From assembly GCA_964436765.1 (NCBI GenBank), contig CAYTEH010000003.1, forward strand, positions 16,383 through 80,382: a stretch of 64,000 nt of DNA, given 5' to 3'. This stretch comes from CAYTEH01 sp964436765. Its GTDB lineage: Bacteria; Patescibacteriota; Gracilibacteria; Peribacterales; Peribacteraceae. Positions 1-8,330 of the stretch are shown here, in pieces. How positions within the stretch are numbered: position 1 is the first letter of the stretch; the number at the start of each line of letters is the position of its first letter. Under the pieces are notes generated by a model that was given only the letters and a program-made list of their open reading frames with translations, did no database searches and was not told where the DNA came from. A program made the position numbers and the translations under genes.

Positions 1-699
1 GCCCTTGCCCCGGAACAGCTGCACGAGTCCGAAGAGCAGTGCGACGCCGCCGATGAGCGCCCCGCCGGCCTGCATGATGGTCGTGGCCTGGTTCTGGCGC
101 TGCATGCGGCTGCCGGGCATCAGTTCTGTATTCATCGGGTTCTGGGCTGGGGGCAGTACCATGTTCTGCATCACCATGGTGTCGAGCAGCTGGGCCACGA
201 AGACCTGGGTATCGCGGATGGCGTCCACATGCGGTCCTCCGGCTGTCAGGAGGTTTTCCACGCTTCTCAGTTTGATATTGAGGCCGTCGACGCTGGCGAG
301 GAATGTGACCACGTTGAAGTTGCTGCCGTTGCCGGTCTGCGCACGCGTCATCTGTCGCTCGACGTTCGTGAGCCCGGCTTTGATGGATTGCATGACGGGG
401 TTCCCCACGTGCTGCTCGACGTTCGCGAGCACCGCCTGGAGCCGGGGCTCGAGCGGGAGGAGCTTCGCCTTGATTTCCTCCGTCCACAGGCCGAAGGCGC
501 TCATGATCTGGTTGCCCTGGAGCTGCTGGAGCGATTCGCGCTGCGCGCGCGTGAGCGGGTTGACCCCGGCGGTGACCTTGAGGGTCTTGATGTACTGTTC
601 CAGCTGCCGGATGCGTTGCTCACTCCCTTCCGCGGGCGAGAACCGCGGTCCAGCCCCAAGGCCGTCCGGGCCGCCGTTGATGGTTCCGAATTGGTTCAT
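1..699 (-). CDS. Helical protein with a C-terminal membrane segment, 3' end outside window
   Basis: The reading frame starts at an ATG (699-697) and stays open for 233 codons to the window edge, so the C-terminus is missing. The visible part is mostly amphipathic helix (residues about 25-200). It then has a glycine/alanine-rich hydrophobic segment near residues 212-228 (GGALIGGVALLFGLVQLF), followed by basic residues. I do not recognise a family. It starts 15 nt after the stop of the polytopic membrane gene upstream (715-2496), with no Shine-Dalgarno, so the two are probably cotranscribed. It may be an accessory subunit of the same envelope or secretion apparatus; that is inference from position only. 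Confidence 0.7.
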   Translation of the reverse strand, partial: MNQFGTINGGPDGLGAGPRFSPAEGSEQRIRQLEQYIKTLKVTAGVNPLTRAQRESLQQLQGNQIMSAFGLWTEEIKAKLLPLEPRLQAVLANVEQHVGNPVMQSIKAGLTNVERQMTRAQTGNGSNFNVVTFLASVDGLNIKLRSVENLLTAGGPHVDAIRDTQVFVAQLLDTMVMQNMVLPPAQNPMNTELMPGSRMQRQNQATTIMQAGGALIGGVALLFGLVQLFRGKG

Positions 700-714
700 A
701 GGGGGAGAGCGCGA

Positions 715-2496
715 TTATGCGGTCCTGCCGCCGCGACCGGATTCGGCCATGGCCTTGCGCAGCTGCTGCTGCTCTTCGACACTCAGTCCGTGCCGGTTCG
801 TGCGCAGGATGCCTTCGAGCACGTCGGCGTTGTTGACGCCGTTCAGGCGCCCGCCCGAGGCCGTGCGCGCGGCGGTGATGGCGTTTTCGATCTGCTGCAT
901 GCGTACCACCGCGTTGTCGCGGGCATCGCGGGCGTTGTTGATGCTCACGTTAATGGTGTTGTGCTGGTCCTCGTTGAGCGTCGCGACGATCTTGCCCGCG
1001 TTCTCGGCGGCGCGGCCCTCGGTGGGAATCGCGCGTGCTTTGGCACGTTCTTCCAGGATTTCGCCGGGCAACCGGATGCGGCCGCGCGTTTCGAGGTCGT
1101 GCAGGGCGCTCGCGGGGTTGGCCATGCGGCCGATATCGCGCGCCGTGGCGCCGCCCAGGAAGGGGAGCGGCACCGCGAGCGGGGCCTGCGTGATGAGGCT
1201 CTTGGCGTTGTCGCCGTAGCCCTTGATCTTCTGCACAGCGCCGCTGATGAACTCGCCGCCCGAGTCTTCCAGGATCTTGAACGAGTACTTGTAGATGATC
1301 GTGATGGACACGAGCATCCAGATGATCTGCCACAGCGAACTCACGCCCGAGAAGATCGGGATAGGCGGGGCGCCCGCGAAGAGCGGCGGCGCGGCCGTAT
1401 TGGCGGCCGCATTCACCATGATGAACCCGATGGTGAAGGGGATGGCCACCTTCACGGGGAGCATGACCATATTAATGTACTGTTTCTGGAAGATTTCCTT
1501 GGGATCGTTCTGGCCAAGGAAGCTCATGTCGAACACGTAGCTCAGCGCCGCCAGCGGCATGAAGGCGATGGTGACCCAGATGATGGGGATGCGGATGAAG
1601 AAGGCCACCGTGAGTGCCAGGATCGGGAAGAAGATCGCGATGTGGATGAACAAAATGATCATCACCTTCACCAAAAACATGATCGCCGCGCCCACGTCCT
1701 CGCCCACGGGCTGCGGATCCACGATGCGGATGAGCGTGCGGAGGCGCGCGTGGTTCACGATGAGGCCGTTCATCACCTGGCTATGCATCTGCATGGTGGG
1801 GCCTGCGGGGCTGTTGGCCGGCACCGACTGCAGGCAGACGATCCCCGGCAGCGGGCAGCTCCAGCCGTTGACGCCCGAAATCACCGATTGCGCCTGCTGG
1901 AAGAACGCGATGTTCACCACGATTTCGCAGGGCTGGGCCGGCTGCGTGGCGGTTGCCGGCATGGTGCAGGCGTTTGCGCCAATCAGCGACGGGACCTGGT
2001 AGACGGTGTAGGTGAGCACCTGCGAGACGTCGAAGATGACGCGGGGGATGAACCAGGAGAAGTTCACGAGCACCAGCGCCATCACGAATTTTGGCGCCTT
2101 TTCCTTGATCTGCGAGGAATCCGCCGTGACAATCATCTTGATGGCGGCGTAAATGAGTCCCAGGGCCAATCCCAGGTTCACAAGGTCGCGGCAGAGCACC
2201 CAGATACTGCGGAGCATCTGCGTGAGCGCCCCGCCGTTCTGCAGGTCGAAAATCCACGCAGGGTTCATGATGCGGTCCAGAATCAGGAACAGCAGCCACA
2301 CGAGCACGTTCGTGAGCGTGATGAGCAGCGTGGCGATATAGCTGATGGTGGAAATGGTGCCGCCGGTGATTGTGAACGGCTCCTGGGCGAGTGCGGATGG
2401 TATGCCGAACACTGCGCCGAGCGGCTCGCCCTGTATCAGCAGCCCGACCACGAAGAGGACTGCCGCCATACCCGTCAGGTATTTGTGTTTGTGCAT
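715..2496 (-). CDS. Polytopic membrane protein, TrbL/VirB6-like
   Basis: 593 residues from the ATG at 2496; an upstream ATG at 2532 is less likely because a -10 hexamer TATTAT (2509-2504) lies 7 nt before 2496. The N-terminus is a signal peptide ending in the cleavage-type motif ALA-QE. Five or six long hydrophobic segments follow, some paired, with an extended loop of about 100 residues between the third and fourth. The last 170 residues are soluble and helical. This layout (signal, long loop, cluster of helices, helical tail) resembles the TrbL/VirB6 channel proteins of type IV secretion that are widespread in CPR genomes, but there is no diagnostic motif. A VirB2-like protein is at 58853-59176. 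Confidence 0.6.
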   Translation of the reverse strand: MHKHKYLTGMAAVLFVVGLLIQGEPLGAVFGIPSALAQEPFTITGGTISTISYIATLLITLTNVLVWLLFLILDRIMNPAWIFDLQNGGALTQMLRSIWVLCRDLVNLGLALGLIYAAIKMIVTADSSQIKEKAPKFVMALVLVNFSWFIPRVIFDVSQVLTYTVYQVPSLIGANACTMPATATQPAQPCEIVVNIAFFQQAQSVISGVNGWSCPLPGIVCLQSVPANSPAGPTMQMHSQVMNGLIVNHARLRTLIRIVDPQPVGEDVGAAIMFLVKVMIILFIHIAIFFPILALTVAFFIRIPIIWVTIAFMPLAALSYVFDMSFLGQNDPKEIFQKQYINMVMLPVKVAIPFTIGFIMVNAAANTAAPPLFAGAPPIPIFSGVSSLWQIIWMLVSITIIYKYSFKILEDSGGEFISGAVQKIKGYGDNAKSLITQAPLAVPLPFLGGATARDIGRMANPASALHDLETRGRIRLPGEILEERAKARAIPTEGRAAENAGKIVATLNEDQHNTINVSINNARDARDNAVVRMQQIENAITAARTASGGRLNGVNNADVLEGILRTNRHGLSVEEQQQLRKAMAESGRGGRTA

Positions 2497-2532
2497 TCCC
2501 ACTATAATAGCATTTTTCGGCCTTTTTCTCAA

Positions 2533-2771
2533 GAGTTACCCATGTTCTCCCTTTGCCGATTCAGCGTGATGTATCGGTGATGAAAATTATCTATTACACA
2601 ATATTTATGATTTTTTGTGAGTATAAATTGTGTTCAATGCAAAAGAAGGATTAAAGATGAAATACCAATATATTGTTTTACATAAGCCAATATTTTTGAA
2701 TACAAAGTATGAACTATCTGTTGAATACTTTTCTTGCACCATAGGCACCTCTATGAGTAATGTTTGTGAAC
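2533..2771. promoter_or_regulatory. AT-rich intergenic spacer with probable promoter for the wHTH gene
   Basis: About 240 bases far richer in A/T than the surroundings, lying between divergent genes. It holds no convincing gene. TAATGT (2758-2763) ends 8 nt before the ATG at 2772 and is the likely -10 for the regulator. The rest could carry binding sites for that regulator; I see no clear palindrome. Confidence 0.35.
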
Positions 2772-3356
2772 ATGTCGTCAGTGATCCTCAAAGCACTGTT
2801 CAGTTCGCAAACGCGCGTGAAGCTTCTCTCGACGTTTTTGCTTCATCCGGAGAGTGAGTATTTCATCCGTGAACTGACGCGCCTTTTGGGGGAGCAGATC
2901 AACTCGATCCGTCGCGAGCTCGAGAACCTGCGCCGCATCGGGCTCGTGAAGGCGCGGCACCGCAACCGGAAGAAGTACTACCACGTGGATACCGAGTTTC
3001 CCCTCTATCAGGATCTTCGCAGTATTTTCACGAAGGAAATCCAGTCGGAGAGCCCCATCATCGCGAGCCTCAAAAAGCTGCCCAACGTGAAGCTCGTGCT
3101 CCTTGCGGGATCCTTTACCGGGACCGAGAGCAAGGTCGACTTGCTCATCGTGGGGCCCGTCCAGCGCGAATTGCTCGAGGCGCTCCTGCTCCAGGACCCC
3201 GGCATGAAGCACGTGAAGTACTCCGTCTTCCCGGAGGCGGACTTCCTCTACCGTCTGAGTCTGAAGGACCGCTTCATCTTGGAAATTCTCAACGACCCCC
3301 GGAATTTGGTCGTGCTCAATACGCTGCAGAAGGAGATTGTGGAGGCGCAGAAATAG
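2772..3356 (+). CDS. Winged-helix transcriptional regulator with degenerate nucleotidyltransferase-like domain
   Basis: 194 residues. Residues 1-75 form an ArsR/MarR-type winged helix (RVKLLSTFLLHPESEYFIRE, then a recognition-helix stretch, then a basic wing KARHRNRKKYY). Residues about 100-195 resemble the minimal nucleotidyltransferase fold: AGSFTGTESKVDLLIVG matches the GSxxxG...D layout but keeps only one of the usual two acidic residues. This wHTH+NTase architecture is known from archaea and CPR, where it is thought to be regulatory. The start at 2772 is preferred over 2760 because it follows TAATGT by 8 nt. The gene sits alone behind an AT-rich spacer, consistent with autoregulation (inference). 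Catalysis is doubtful given the missing Asp. Confidence 0.72.
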   Translation: MSSVILKALFSSQTRVKLLSTFLLHPESEYFIRELTRLLGEQINSIRRELENLRRIGLVKARHRNRKKYYHVDTEFPLYQDLRSIFTKEIQSESPIIASLKKLPNVKLVLLAGSFTGTESKVDLLIVGPVQRELLEALLLQDPGMKHVKYSVFPEADFLYRLSLKDRFILEILNDPRNLVVLNTLQKEIVEAQK

Positions 3357-3450
3357 GGCTAGGGACAGGGCTAGGACCTATAATCGTGATCCAGCGTGTT
3401 TTTTGCTATATGGCCTTCCTAGCCCTAACCCTAACCCGAGCCCTAAAACG
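3354..3450. repeat. Imperfect inverted repeat made of AGGGCTAGG words
   Basis: AGGGCTAGG (3367-3375) pairs with CCTAGCCCT (3418-3426), and an outer arm at 3355-3364 pairs with 3435-3445 with one mismatch. The right arm contains telomere-like CCCTAA triplets by chance of the word composition. The loop carries TATAAT and a T6 tract. It follows the regulator stop codon directly and may be a terminator or a regulatory hairpin before rplS. Confidence 0.55.
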
Positions 3451-3474
3451 CCTTTACACGGGCTATTTTTGCCT

Positions 3475-3558
3475 GCGCAGGCGTTCCCGCCTGCGTACGC
3501 GGGCCGAAGGCCCGCGCTTTGTGTCGCTAGCCTCATAAAGAGGCTTTACAGGTGCTAA
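3475..3558 (+). promoter_or_regulatory. L19 leader hairpins
   Basis: Three short stems precede rplS: a GCCTGCGCAGGC palindrome near 3472; CGCGGGCC paired with GGCCCGCG across a GAA loop near 3500-3518; and AGCCTC paired with GAGGCT near 3530-3545. They could form a leader structure (attenuator or ribosomal-protein operator). Function is inferred only. Confidence 0.3.
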
Positions 3559-3583
3559 TTTTGCAAGTACCCTTCCCCGGCTC

Positions 3584-4048
3584 ATGACATCGTCCCTCAT
3601 TCACGACCAGGCCAAAAAGCACCTCCAGAAGCGTCCGGACCTCGCGCCGGGCTACACCGTGCGCGTCCATGAGCGCATCAAGGAAGGGGAGAAGGAGCGC
3701 ACGCAGATTTTCGAAGGGCTCGTCATCGCCATCCACCGCGGTCACAGCGCCACCGATGTCACGTTCACGGTGCGCAAAATCGCCTCCGGTGTGGGAGTCG
3801 AGCGCGTCTTCCTGCTCCACTCGCCCGTGCTCGAGAAGATCGAAGTGAAGAAGATCGCCAAGGTCCGCCGTGCCAAGCTCTCGTTCCTGCGCGGTCGCAG
3901 CGGCAAGTCTGCCCGCATGAGCGAGCGCTTCACCTCGAATGACGAATTCGCCATCGCGGTTGCACCGACTCCGGCGAAGGAAGAGGCGCCGGCTGACATC
4001 AAGGAAGAGCCGAAGGTTGAGGAGAAGAAAGAGGAGGCGAAAGCGTAA
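3584..4048 (+). CDS. rplS: 50S ribosomal protein L19
   Basis: 154 residues. The first 115 match bL19 well: [20 protein letters not shown], then [20 protein letters not shown] and the basic segment [18 protein letters not shown]. The remaining 35 residues are a Lys/Glu/Pro-rich tail absent from most L19 proteins; similar acidic tails occur on S16 and L9 here. In many bacteria L19 follows rpsP-rimM-trmD; here it is alone, while rpsP is at 58165 next to khpA. Start at ATG 3584 keeps the usual N-terminus. No Shine-Dalgarno is present; TACCCT lies 10 nt upstream. Confidence 0.95.
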   Translation: MTSSLIHDQAKKHLQKRPDLAPGYTVRVHERIKEGEKERTQIFEGLVIAIHRGHSATDVTFTVRKIASGVGVERVFLLHSPVLEKIEVKKIAKVRRAKLSFLRGRSGKSARMSERFTSNDEFAIAVAPTPAKEEAPADIKEEPKVEEKKEEAKA

Positions 4049-4149
4049 GTCATGGTTCGAGGCTCGCACATGTCATGGTGAGGAGCTTTTTGCGAAGGCA
4101 AAAAGCCTTGAATCATGTCTGCGCTCACACCTCGCCATGACATTCAGGG
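4049..4149. repeat. Dispersed TGTCATGG/CCATGACA palindromic repeat
   Basis: Holds GTCATGGTGAGG near 4075 and CCTCGCCATGAC near 4132 as inverted ends, with an internal GCTTTTTGCG/CAAAAAGC stem. It belongs to the repeat family seen at 12519, 14286, 37623, 44295, 52866, 55851 and 59180. No gene is present. Confidence 0.6.
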
Positions 4150-4161
4150 TATACTTTTCCC

Positions 4162-5267
4162 ATGCGCGCGATCCTCGTCGGCAATTACGGCGTTGCGAAC
4201 TTCGGTGACGAAGCCCTGAAGGAATACTTCCTGCAGGCCTTTCCCGAGGTCGNNNNNNNNNNNNNNNNNNNNNNNNNNNNNNNNNNNNNNNNNNNNNNNN
4301 NNNNNNNNNNNNNNNNNNNNNNNNNNNNNNNNNNNNNNNNNNNNNNNNNNNNAACTTCGGTGACGAAGCCCTGAAGGAATACTTCCTGCAGGCCTTTCCC
4401 GAGGTCGAGTGGCTGCCGGTCTCGGCGCGTCCGGGGCCGGGCGAACTGCCGCGCCTCCCCGCCGGTGCGCGGTCCTTTCTCTCGCTCACCTGGATCCGCA
4501 CGGTCTTTGCCCTCCGCAGCGCCGATGCGCTCGTGCTTGGCGGCGGGACGCTTTTCACCGATATCGAGTCGCCCCGGGCGTGCTTCATGTGGTGGCTCTA
4601 CGTGCGCCTGGCGTCATTCTTCAAGACACCGGTGTTTCTGGCCTTCCAGGGGATCGGGCCGTTTGTGACTGCGAGAGGGGAGCAGCTCGCGCGGGATGCA
4701 GTCCGGCGAGCGAGGTTCATATCGGTACGGGACGAGGAAAGTGCCACCCGTGCAAGAGCCCTCTCGGAAAACACAAAAATTGTTCATACATTCGATCCTG
4801 TTTTCTCGCTGTTTGAAGAGCAAATCGATCATCATGATACAAAAAAAGTGCTCACACTTATTCCACGCCATAATTCGGGAAAACCCTTCGAAGACATGGT
4901 CAAAATTGAACTGCAGAAGGGATGGGACCTGGTCGAGATCCTCACCTTCGAGCCCGACGATCCGGCCGAGCAGGAAGTCTGTCGCCGGCTCCAGTCGGTC
5001 GCGTCCGCCGCCATCCGCCCCATTCGCACGGTTGGCGATGTCCGGAACGCCCTTGCGGACACGTGGCTCGTCCTGACCCAGCGATACCACGGGGCCATCG
5101 CGGGGTTGGGGATGGGCAAGCTTGTCAAAACCTGCAGCCAGGCGCCGGGCGATAAACTGGACGTGATTGGGAGGATGTGTGAGGAAGAGGATGCAGGGGA
5201 CCGTCTTCGGGAATTGATCCGCACCGGTGTAGATGCGCTTCGTAGGGAATTGGGGCAAATAGGATAG
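4162..5267 (+). CDS. Polysaccharide pyruvyl transferase family protein (CsaB-like)
   Basis: Likely transfers a pyruvyl group from PEP to a cell-wall glycan, an anchor for S-layer proteins in CsaB systems. Motifs: N-terminal GNYGVANFGDEA (residues 7-18), then GGGTLF, QGIGPF, SVRDEES and C-terminal RYHGAIAGLGMGK. The reading frame is interrupted by a 100-N gap (4253-4352) flanked by identical 55-bp copies. Removing the gap and one copy restores a continuous frame of 316 residues, a normal family length. TATACT (4150-4155) ends 6 nt before the ATG, so expression is probably leaderless. The central part (near 4770-4880) is noticeably more AT-rich than its flanks. Confidence 0.85.
4253..4352. other. 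Assembly gap with 55-bp flanking duplication
   Basis: 100 Ns. Bases 4198-4252 are repeated exactly at 4353-4407. This is the signature of two contigs ending in the same 55-mer being scaffolded without merging. Collapsing to one copy gives an uninterrupted pyruvyl transferase gene. Confidence 0.95.
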
Positions 5268-5286
5268 TGGTGTACGATCATCCCTC

Positions 5287-6564
5287 ATGCAACACGCACC
5301 GCTCGCGCACCGCATCCGCCCCCAGACCCTCGACGATTTCGTGGGGCAGGAAGACATCATCGGGCCCGGGAAGCCGCTTCGGACGCTCATCGAGAAAGAT
5401 GCACTGGGATCGGTGATCCTCGCCGGGCCGCCGGGGACGGGCAAGACGACGCTTGCCAAGATCATCGCGGAGGCAACGAGCGCGCAGTTCACGCAGCTCA
5501 ATGCGGTCTCCAGCGGTATCAAGGATCTCCGCGCCGTCTGCGAGGAGGCCGATCGCCTGCGGCAGACCTTCAAGCAGCGGACGGTCCTGTTCGTGGATGA
5601 AATCCACCGGTTCAATACGTCGCAGCAGGATGCACTGCTGCCGTTCGTGGAAAGCGGCGCGGTCACGCTCATCGGCGCCACCACGCAGAATCCGTACTTC
5701 GACGTCAATCAGGCGCTCGTGTCGCGCTCGCACGTCTACCTGCTGCGGCCGCTCGGGGTCGATGATCTGAAGCATGTCCTGCGGAGGGCCGTCACGCATC
5801 CCGACGGGCTCGATGGGAAGGTGGCGGTCGCGAATGATGCGCTCGACCGCATCGCGCAGATGAGCAACGGCGACGCGCGCGTGGCGCTCAACCTGCTCGA
5901 ACTTGCGGCCGTGACCGCCGGTGGCAAGATCGGGCTCAAGGAAGCAGAAGCATTGCTCCGGGAACGTGCCAAGCGTTACGACCGCACGGGGGAGGACCAC
6001 TACAATACGATCTCGGCGTTCATCAAATCCATGCGCGGGAGCGATACCGACGCCGCGCTCATCTGGCTCTTCAAGATGATTCAGAGCGGGGAAGATCCGC
6101 GCTTCCTCTTCCGCCGGATGCTGATTTTCGCGTCCGAGGACGTCGGCAATGCCGATCCGCGGGCGCTCCAGATGGTCCTGACGGCGCAGCAGGCGTTCGA
6201 AGTCGTGGGGCTGCCGGAAGGGGAGTACTTTCTTGCACACGCCTGCGTCTACGTCACTCAAGCACCCAAAAGCAACGCGGTGACCAAAGCGATGGGTGCG
6301 GCGCGGCAGGCGATCCGCGAAGCGCCGACATTGGAAGTCCCGAACCATCTGCGCAATGCGCCCCTGAAAGGCATGAAGGAGCAGGGCTACGGCAAAGGCT
6401 ACGAGTATCCGCATGATGACCCGGCCGGCGTCGTCGCGGGCAGCTATTTCCCGGTCGGGATGCAGCCGAAGAATCTGTACGAGCCGACGGACAGGGGATT
6501 TGAGGCCGAGATACGCGAGCGGATGATCGCTGCCAAGATGCGAATCCGGGGGCAGCCGGCGTGA
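5287..6564 (+). CDS. rarA: Replication-associated recombination protein A, AAA+ ATPase
   Basis: 425 residues, normal length for RarA/MgsA (WRNIP1 homologue), an ATPase acting at stalled replication forks. Walker A GPPGTGKT (47-54), Walker B LFVDEIHRF (101-109), sensor 1 LIGATTQNPYF (128-138) and Arg-finger SRS (146-148) are all present. The C-terminal tetramerisation domain with HYNTISAFIKSMRGSD is intact. Start is supported by TACGAT (5273-5278) ending 8 nt before the ATG; no Shine-Dalgarno. A GGTGTAC half-site (5269-5275) overlaps this -10 and matches the palindromes in front of recA. Confidence 0.95.
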   Translation: MQHAPLAHRIRPQTLDDFVGQEDIIGPGKPLRTLIEKDALGSVILAGPPGTGKTTLAKIIAEATSAQFTQLNAVSSGIKDLRAVCEEADRLRQTFKQRTVLFVDEIHRFNTSQQDALLPFVESGAVTLIGATTQNPYFDVNQALVSRSHVYLLRPLGVDDLKHVLRRAVTHPDGLDGKVAVANDALDRIAQMSNGDARVALNLLELAAVTAGGKIGLKEAEALLRERAKRYDRTGEDHYNTISAFIKSMRGSDTDAALIWLFKMIQSGEDPRFLFRRMLIFASEDVGNADPRALQMVLTAQQAFEVVGLPEGEYFLAHACVYVTQAPKSNAVTKAMGAARQAIREAPTLEVPNHLRNAPLKGMKEQGYGKGYEYPHDDPAGVVAGSYFPVGMQPKNLYEPTDRGFEAEIRERMIAAKMRIRGQPA

Positions 6565-6600
6565 TTGTTAAAAATTAAGAAATATGTTATAATAATACAA

Positions 6601-7176
6601 ATGCGGACGCTCAAAACACACCTGCAATTCTTCGCGCGTGCGCTCGATACGATTCCGGCTCTGCGTGCCGGGCATATAGCGCTCATCGTGCTCGCTGCAG
6701 CACTACTCAATGTCGGCGCGTTTGCGGTGCTCGTCCTGGGGCATATGTGCCTCGATGTGATCAAGTACCGCGACGGGAAGACGGGGTGGGGGGGTGCGTT
6801 CAGGCGAACGTGGCACGCCAACATCGTCGACGTTGCTCTGCTGGTCATCAGTTTCACGATCGCGCTGTACTTCCATCACACGGGGGGGATTATCGTGATC
6901 AGCGGCATCGTCCGTGCCGATGTGCTGCTGCTGCAGGCGCTCGTGGTGTTCCTGCCCAAAGCAAAGATTCTCTATCGAACGCTCCACTCCATCCAGGTCA
7001 TGCAGTCGCGCATGACGAATTCGTTCCCGCTCCAGTGGACCCCGGGTCGCGCGTTCGCGACAGCGGCCATTGCCGTGTGCGTCCTGCTGCTCATCGTCGC
7101 GCCCATCGTGCTCAAAATCCAGTCGGGGTCGCTTGTTGGGTTTGTGGAGAGGGAGCTGGTGCCGTGGCACCTCTAA
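6601..7176 (+). CDS. Hypothetical multi-pass membrane protein
   Basis: 191 residues, no recognised family. Four hydrophobic segments: about residues 23-50, 75-90, 95-120 and 157-178. A basic loop (KYRDGKTGWGGAFRRTWH) lies between the first two. The start at ATG 6601 is strongly supported because a perfect TATAAT (6588-6593) ends 7 nt before it, which gives a leaderless mRNA; the frame is open further upstream but would run through the promoter. It is convergent with the TsaE-HD gene. Confidence 0.75.
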   Translation: MRTLKTHLQFFARALDTIPALRAGHIALIVLAAALLNVGAFAVLVLGHMCLDVIKYRDGKTGWGGAFRRTWHANIVDVALLVISFTIALYFHHTGGIIVISGIVRADVLLLQALVVFLPKAKILYRTLHSIQVMQSRMTNSFPLQWTPGRAFATAAIAVCVLLLIVAPIVLKIQSGSLVGFVERELVPWHL

Positions 7177-7244
7177 GGGCAAAACCCAAGATCGAAGATC
7201 AAAGGCTACAACATTTTGACCTTCGACCTTTGACCTTGAAATTT
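7177..7244. repeat. Word-repeat between convergent genes, related to 10085-10140
   Basis: Contains CAAAACCCAAGATCGAAGAT and CCTTCGACCTTTGACCTTG. The reverse complement of 10085-10140 carries the same words (CAAAACCCAAGGTC, GACCTTCGATCTTC). It lies between convergent stop codons and may act as a bidirectional terminator. Confidence 0.5.
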
Positions 7245-8273
7245 TTACGGAACTTCTTTTCCGAACAACTCCGTCTCCAGCGTCTTCACTTCCTCGTACC
7301 ACGCGCTGTTCTCTTTCGTGGATTTGCCGCCCGCGTAGCGCTTGAGGAAATCGTCGAAGCGCTCCTGCAGGCTCACGACCGTCGTTTCCATCACCCGCTT
7401 GTCGGCATAGAAGAGCAGCTGCTGCTCGATCGTGGGGCGTGGCGGGGTGGGGATCACGAGGCCGTGCACCGCCACGATGTCGGCCATGGCCGCATACCCG
7501 TTCTCGCGCAGGAATGCCGCGCACGCGGGCTCGTGTTTCAGGTTTGGATATCGTTTCCTGATCTCGTCCCACACCTTCTGTGATGCCGGATCTACGGTCA
7601 CATGCGCGGGCGCCGCACCCGGCCGGAAATCGAGAAAACGGAGAAGGTCGTGGATTTCCGCCGAACGCCGGAGCAGGAGCGGGCGCACCACTCTGCCGTC
7701 GTGCTGCATCCGTTCCGCAAGTACGTCGCAGAAGTTAGCAACAGCATCGCAGTGTGCAGCGATGTGCGGCTGGATCATCATTTTTTTTCGCCATGCACTG
7801 ATGTCCTTTTCGGATGGGGTCGGGGCGTCCTTGAAGGTGATCACGACGCGCCGTCCATCCTCTCGTTCCGTGACATCGACCTCGATTATCCGATCGTGCG
7901 TGTGAGGTGATTCTGTCCGTTCGGGCCACTCGACGCAGCGGATGCCCGGATGATCGTCCGACTCCCGCAGGAGCCCGGCTGCATCGTTGGCGTTCAGGCG
8001 GTAGAGATCCAGGTGCAGCAGCTCTCCCCGCGGCGTGCGATACCGTTGTTCCAGGGCGTAGGTGGGGCTCACGACGTGGCCGTGGTACCCAAGGCCCTTC
8101 ACAAAGCCCTGCGTGAATGTTGTTTTCCCGGCACCCAGGTCCCCCTTGAGCAGGATTGTGACTGGCTGCTCATAGAGCGTCGCTGCAAGGCTTTGGCCAG
8201 CAATAGCCATATTTTCTGCTTTTGGGCACAGAATTTTGCATGTATCGGCCTGCACTGATGATACTCGAACCAT
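7245..8273 (-). CDS. TsaE-like t6A synthesis ATPase fused to an HD-domain phosphohydrolase
   Basis: 342 residues in one uninterrupted frame. Residues 1-150 are TsaE: P-loop GDLGAGKTT (44-52), SPTY (69-72), HLDLYRL (87-93) and EWPER (115-119). TsaE is the ATPase partner of TsaB/TsaD in making t6A on ANN-decoding tRNAs. Residues about 165-300 have the HD metal-binding pattern H174, H208-D209 and D291 (FYADKRV), typical of HD hydrolases of the YqeK kind. TsaE is normally a 150-residue stand-alone protein, so the fusion is unusual. Start chosen at ATG 8273; a GTG at 8255 is possible. Divergent from the M23 peptidase, with a shared promoter region. Confidence 0.85.
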   Translation of the reverse strand: MVRVSSVQADTCKILCPKAENMAIAGQSLAATLYEQPVTILLKGDLGAGKTTFTQGFVKGLGYHGHVVSPTYALEQRYRTPRGELLHLDLYRLNANDAAGLLRESDDHPGIRCVEWPERTESPHTHDRIIEVDVTEREDGRRVVITFKDAPTPSEKDISAWRKKMMIQPHIAAHCDAVANFCDVLAERMQHDGRVVRPLLLRRSAEIHDLLRFLDFRPGAAPAHVTVDPASQKVWDEIRKRYPNLKHEPACAAFLRENGYAAMADIVAVHGLVIPTPPRPTIEQQLLFYADKRVMETTVVSLQERFDDFLKRYAGGKSTKENSAWYEEVKTLETELFGKEVP

Positions 8274-8275
8274 GT

Positions 8276-8304
8276 TTGACCAAGTTGTCAAAAAATGATA
8301 TTAT
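8276..8304 (+). promoter_or_regulatory. Sigma-70-type promoter for the M23 peptidase
   Basis: TTGACC (8276-8281), 17-bp spacer, TATTAT (8299-8304). The predicted start near 8311 leaves a short leader of about 20 nt before ATG 8331. An opposing TTGACA (8291-8286, minus strand) overlaps it and may serve the divergent TsaE-HD gene. Confidence 0.7.
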
Positions 8305-8330
8305 ATTCAAGACACAAAACCAACACCCCT

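Noticed and set aside
229..2580. 783-codon plus-strand open frame antisense to the VirB6-like gene
   Set aside because: Its translation is low-complexity (His/Asp/Arg/Glu-rich), without domains; it is a shadow of the GC-rich gene on the other strand, which has a signal peptide and membrane helices.
3417..3447. CCCTAA repeats resembling telomeric DNA
   Set aside because: Only two or three units, forming one arm of a local inverted repeat; bacterial chromosome context gives no reason for a telomere.
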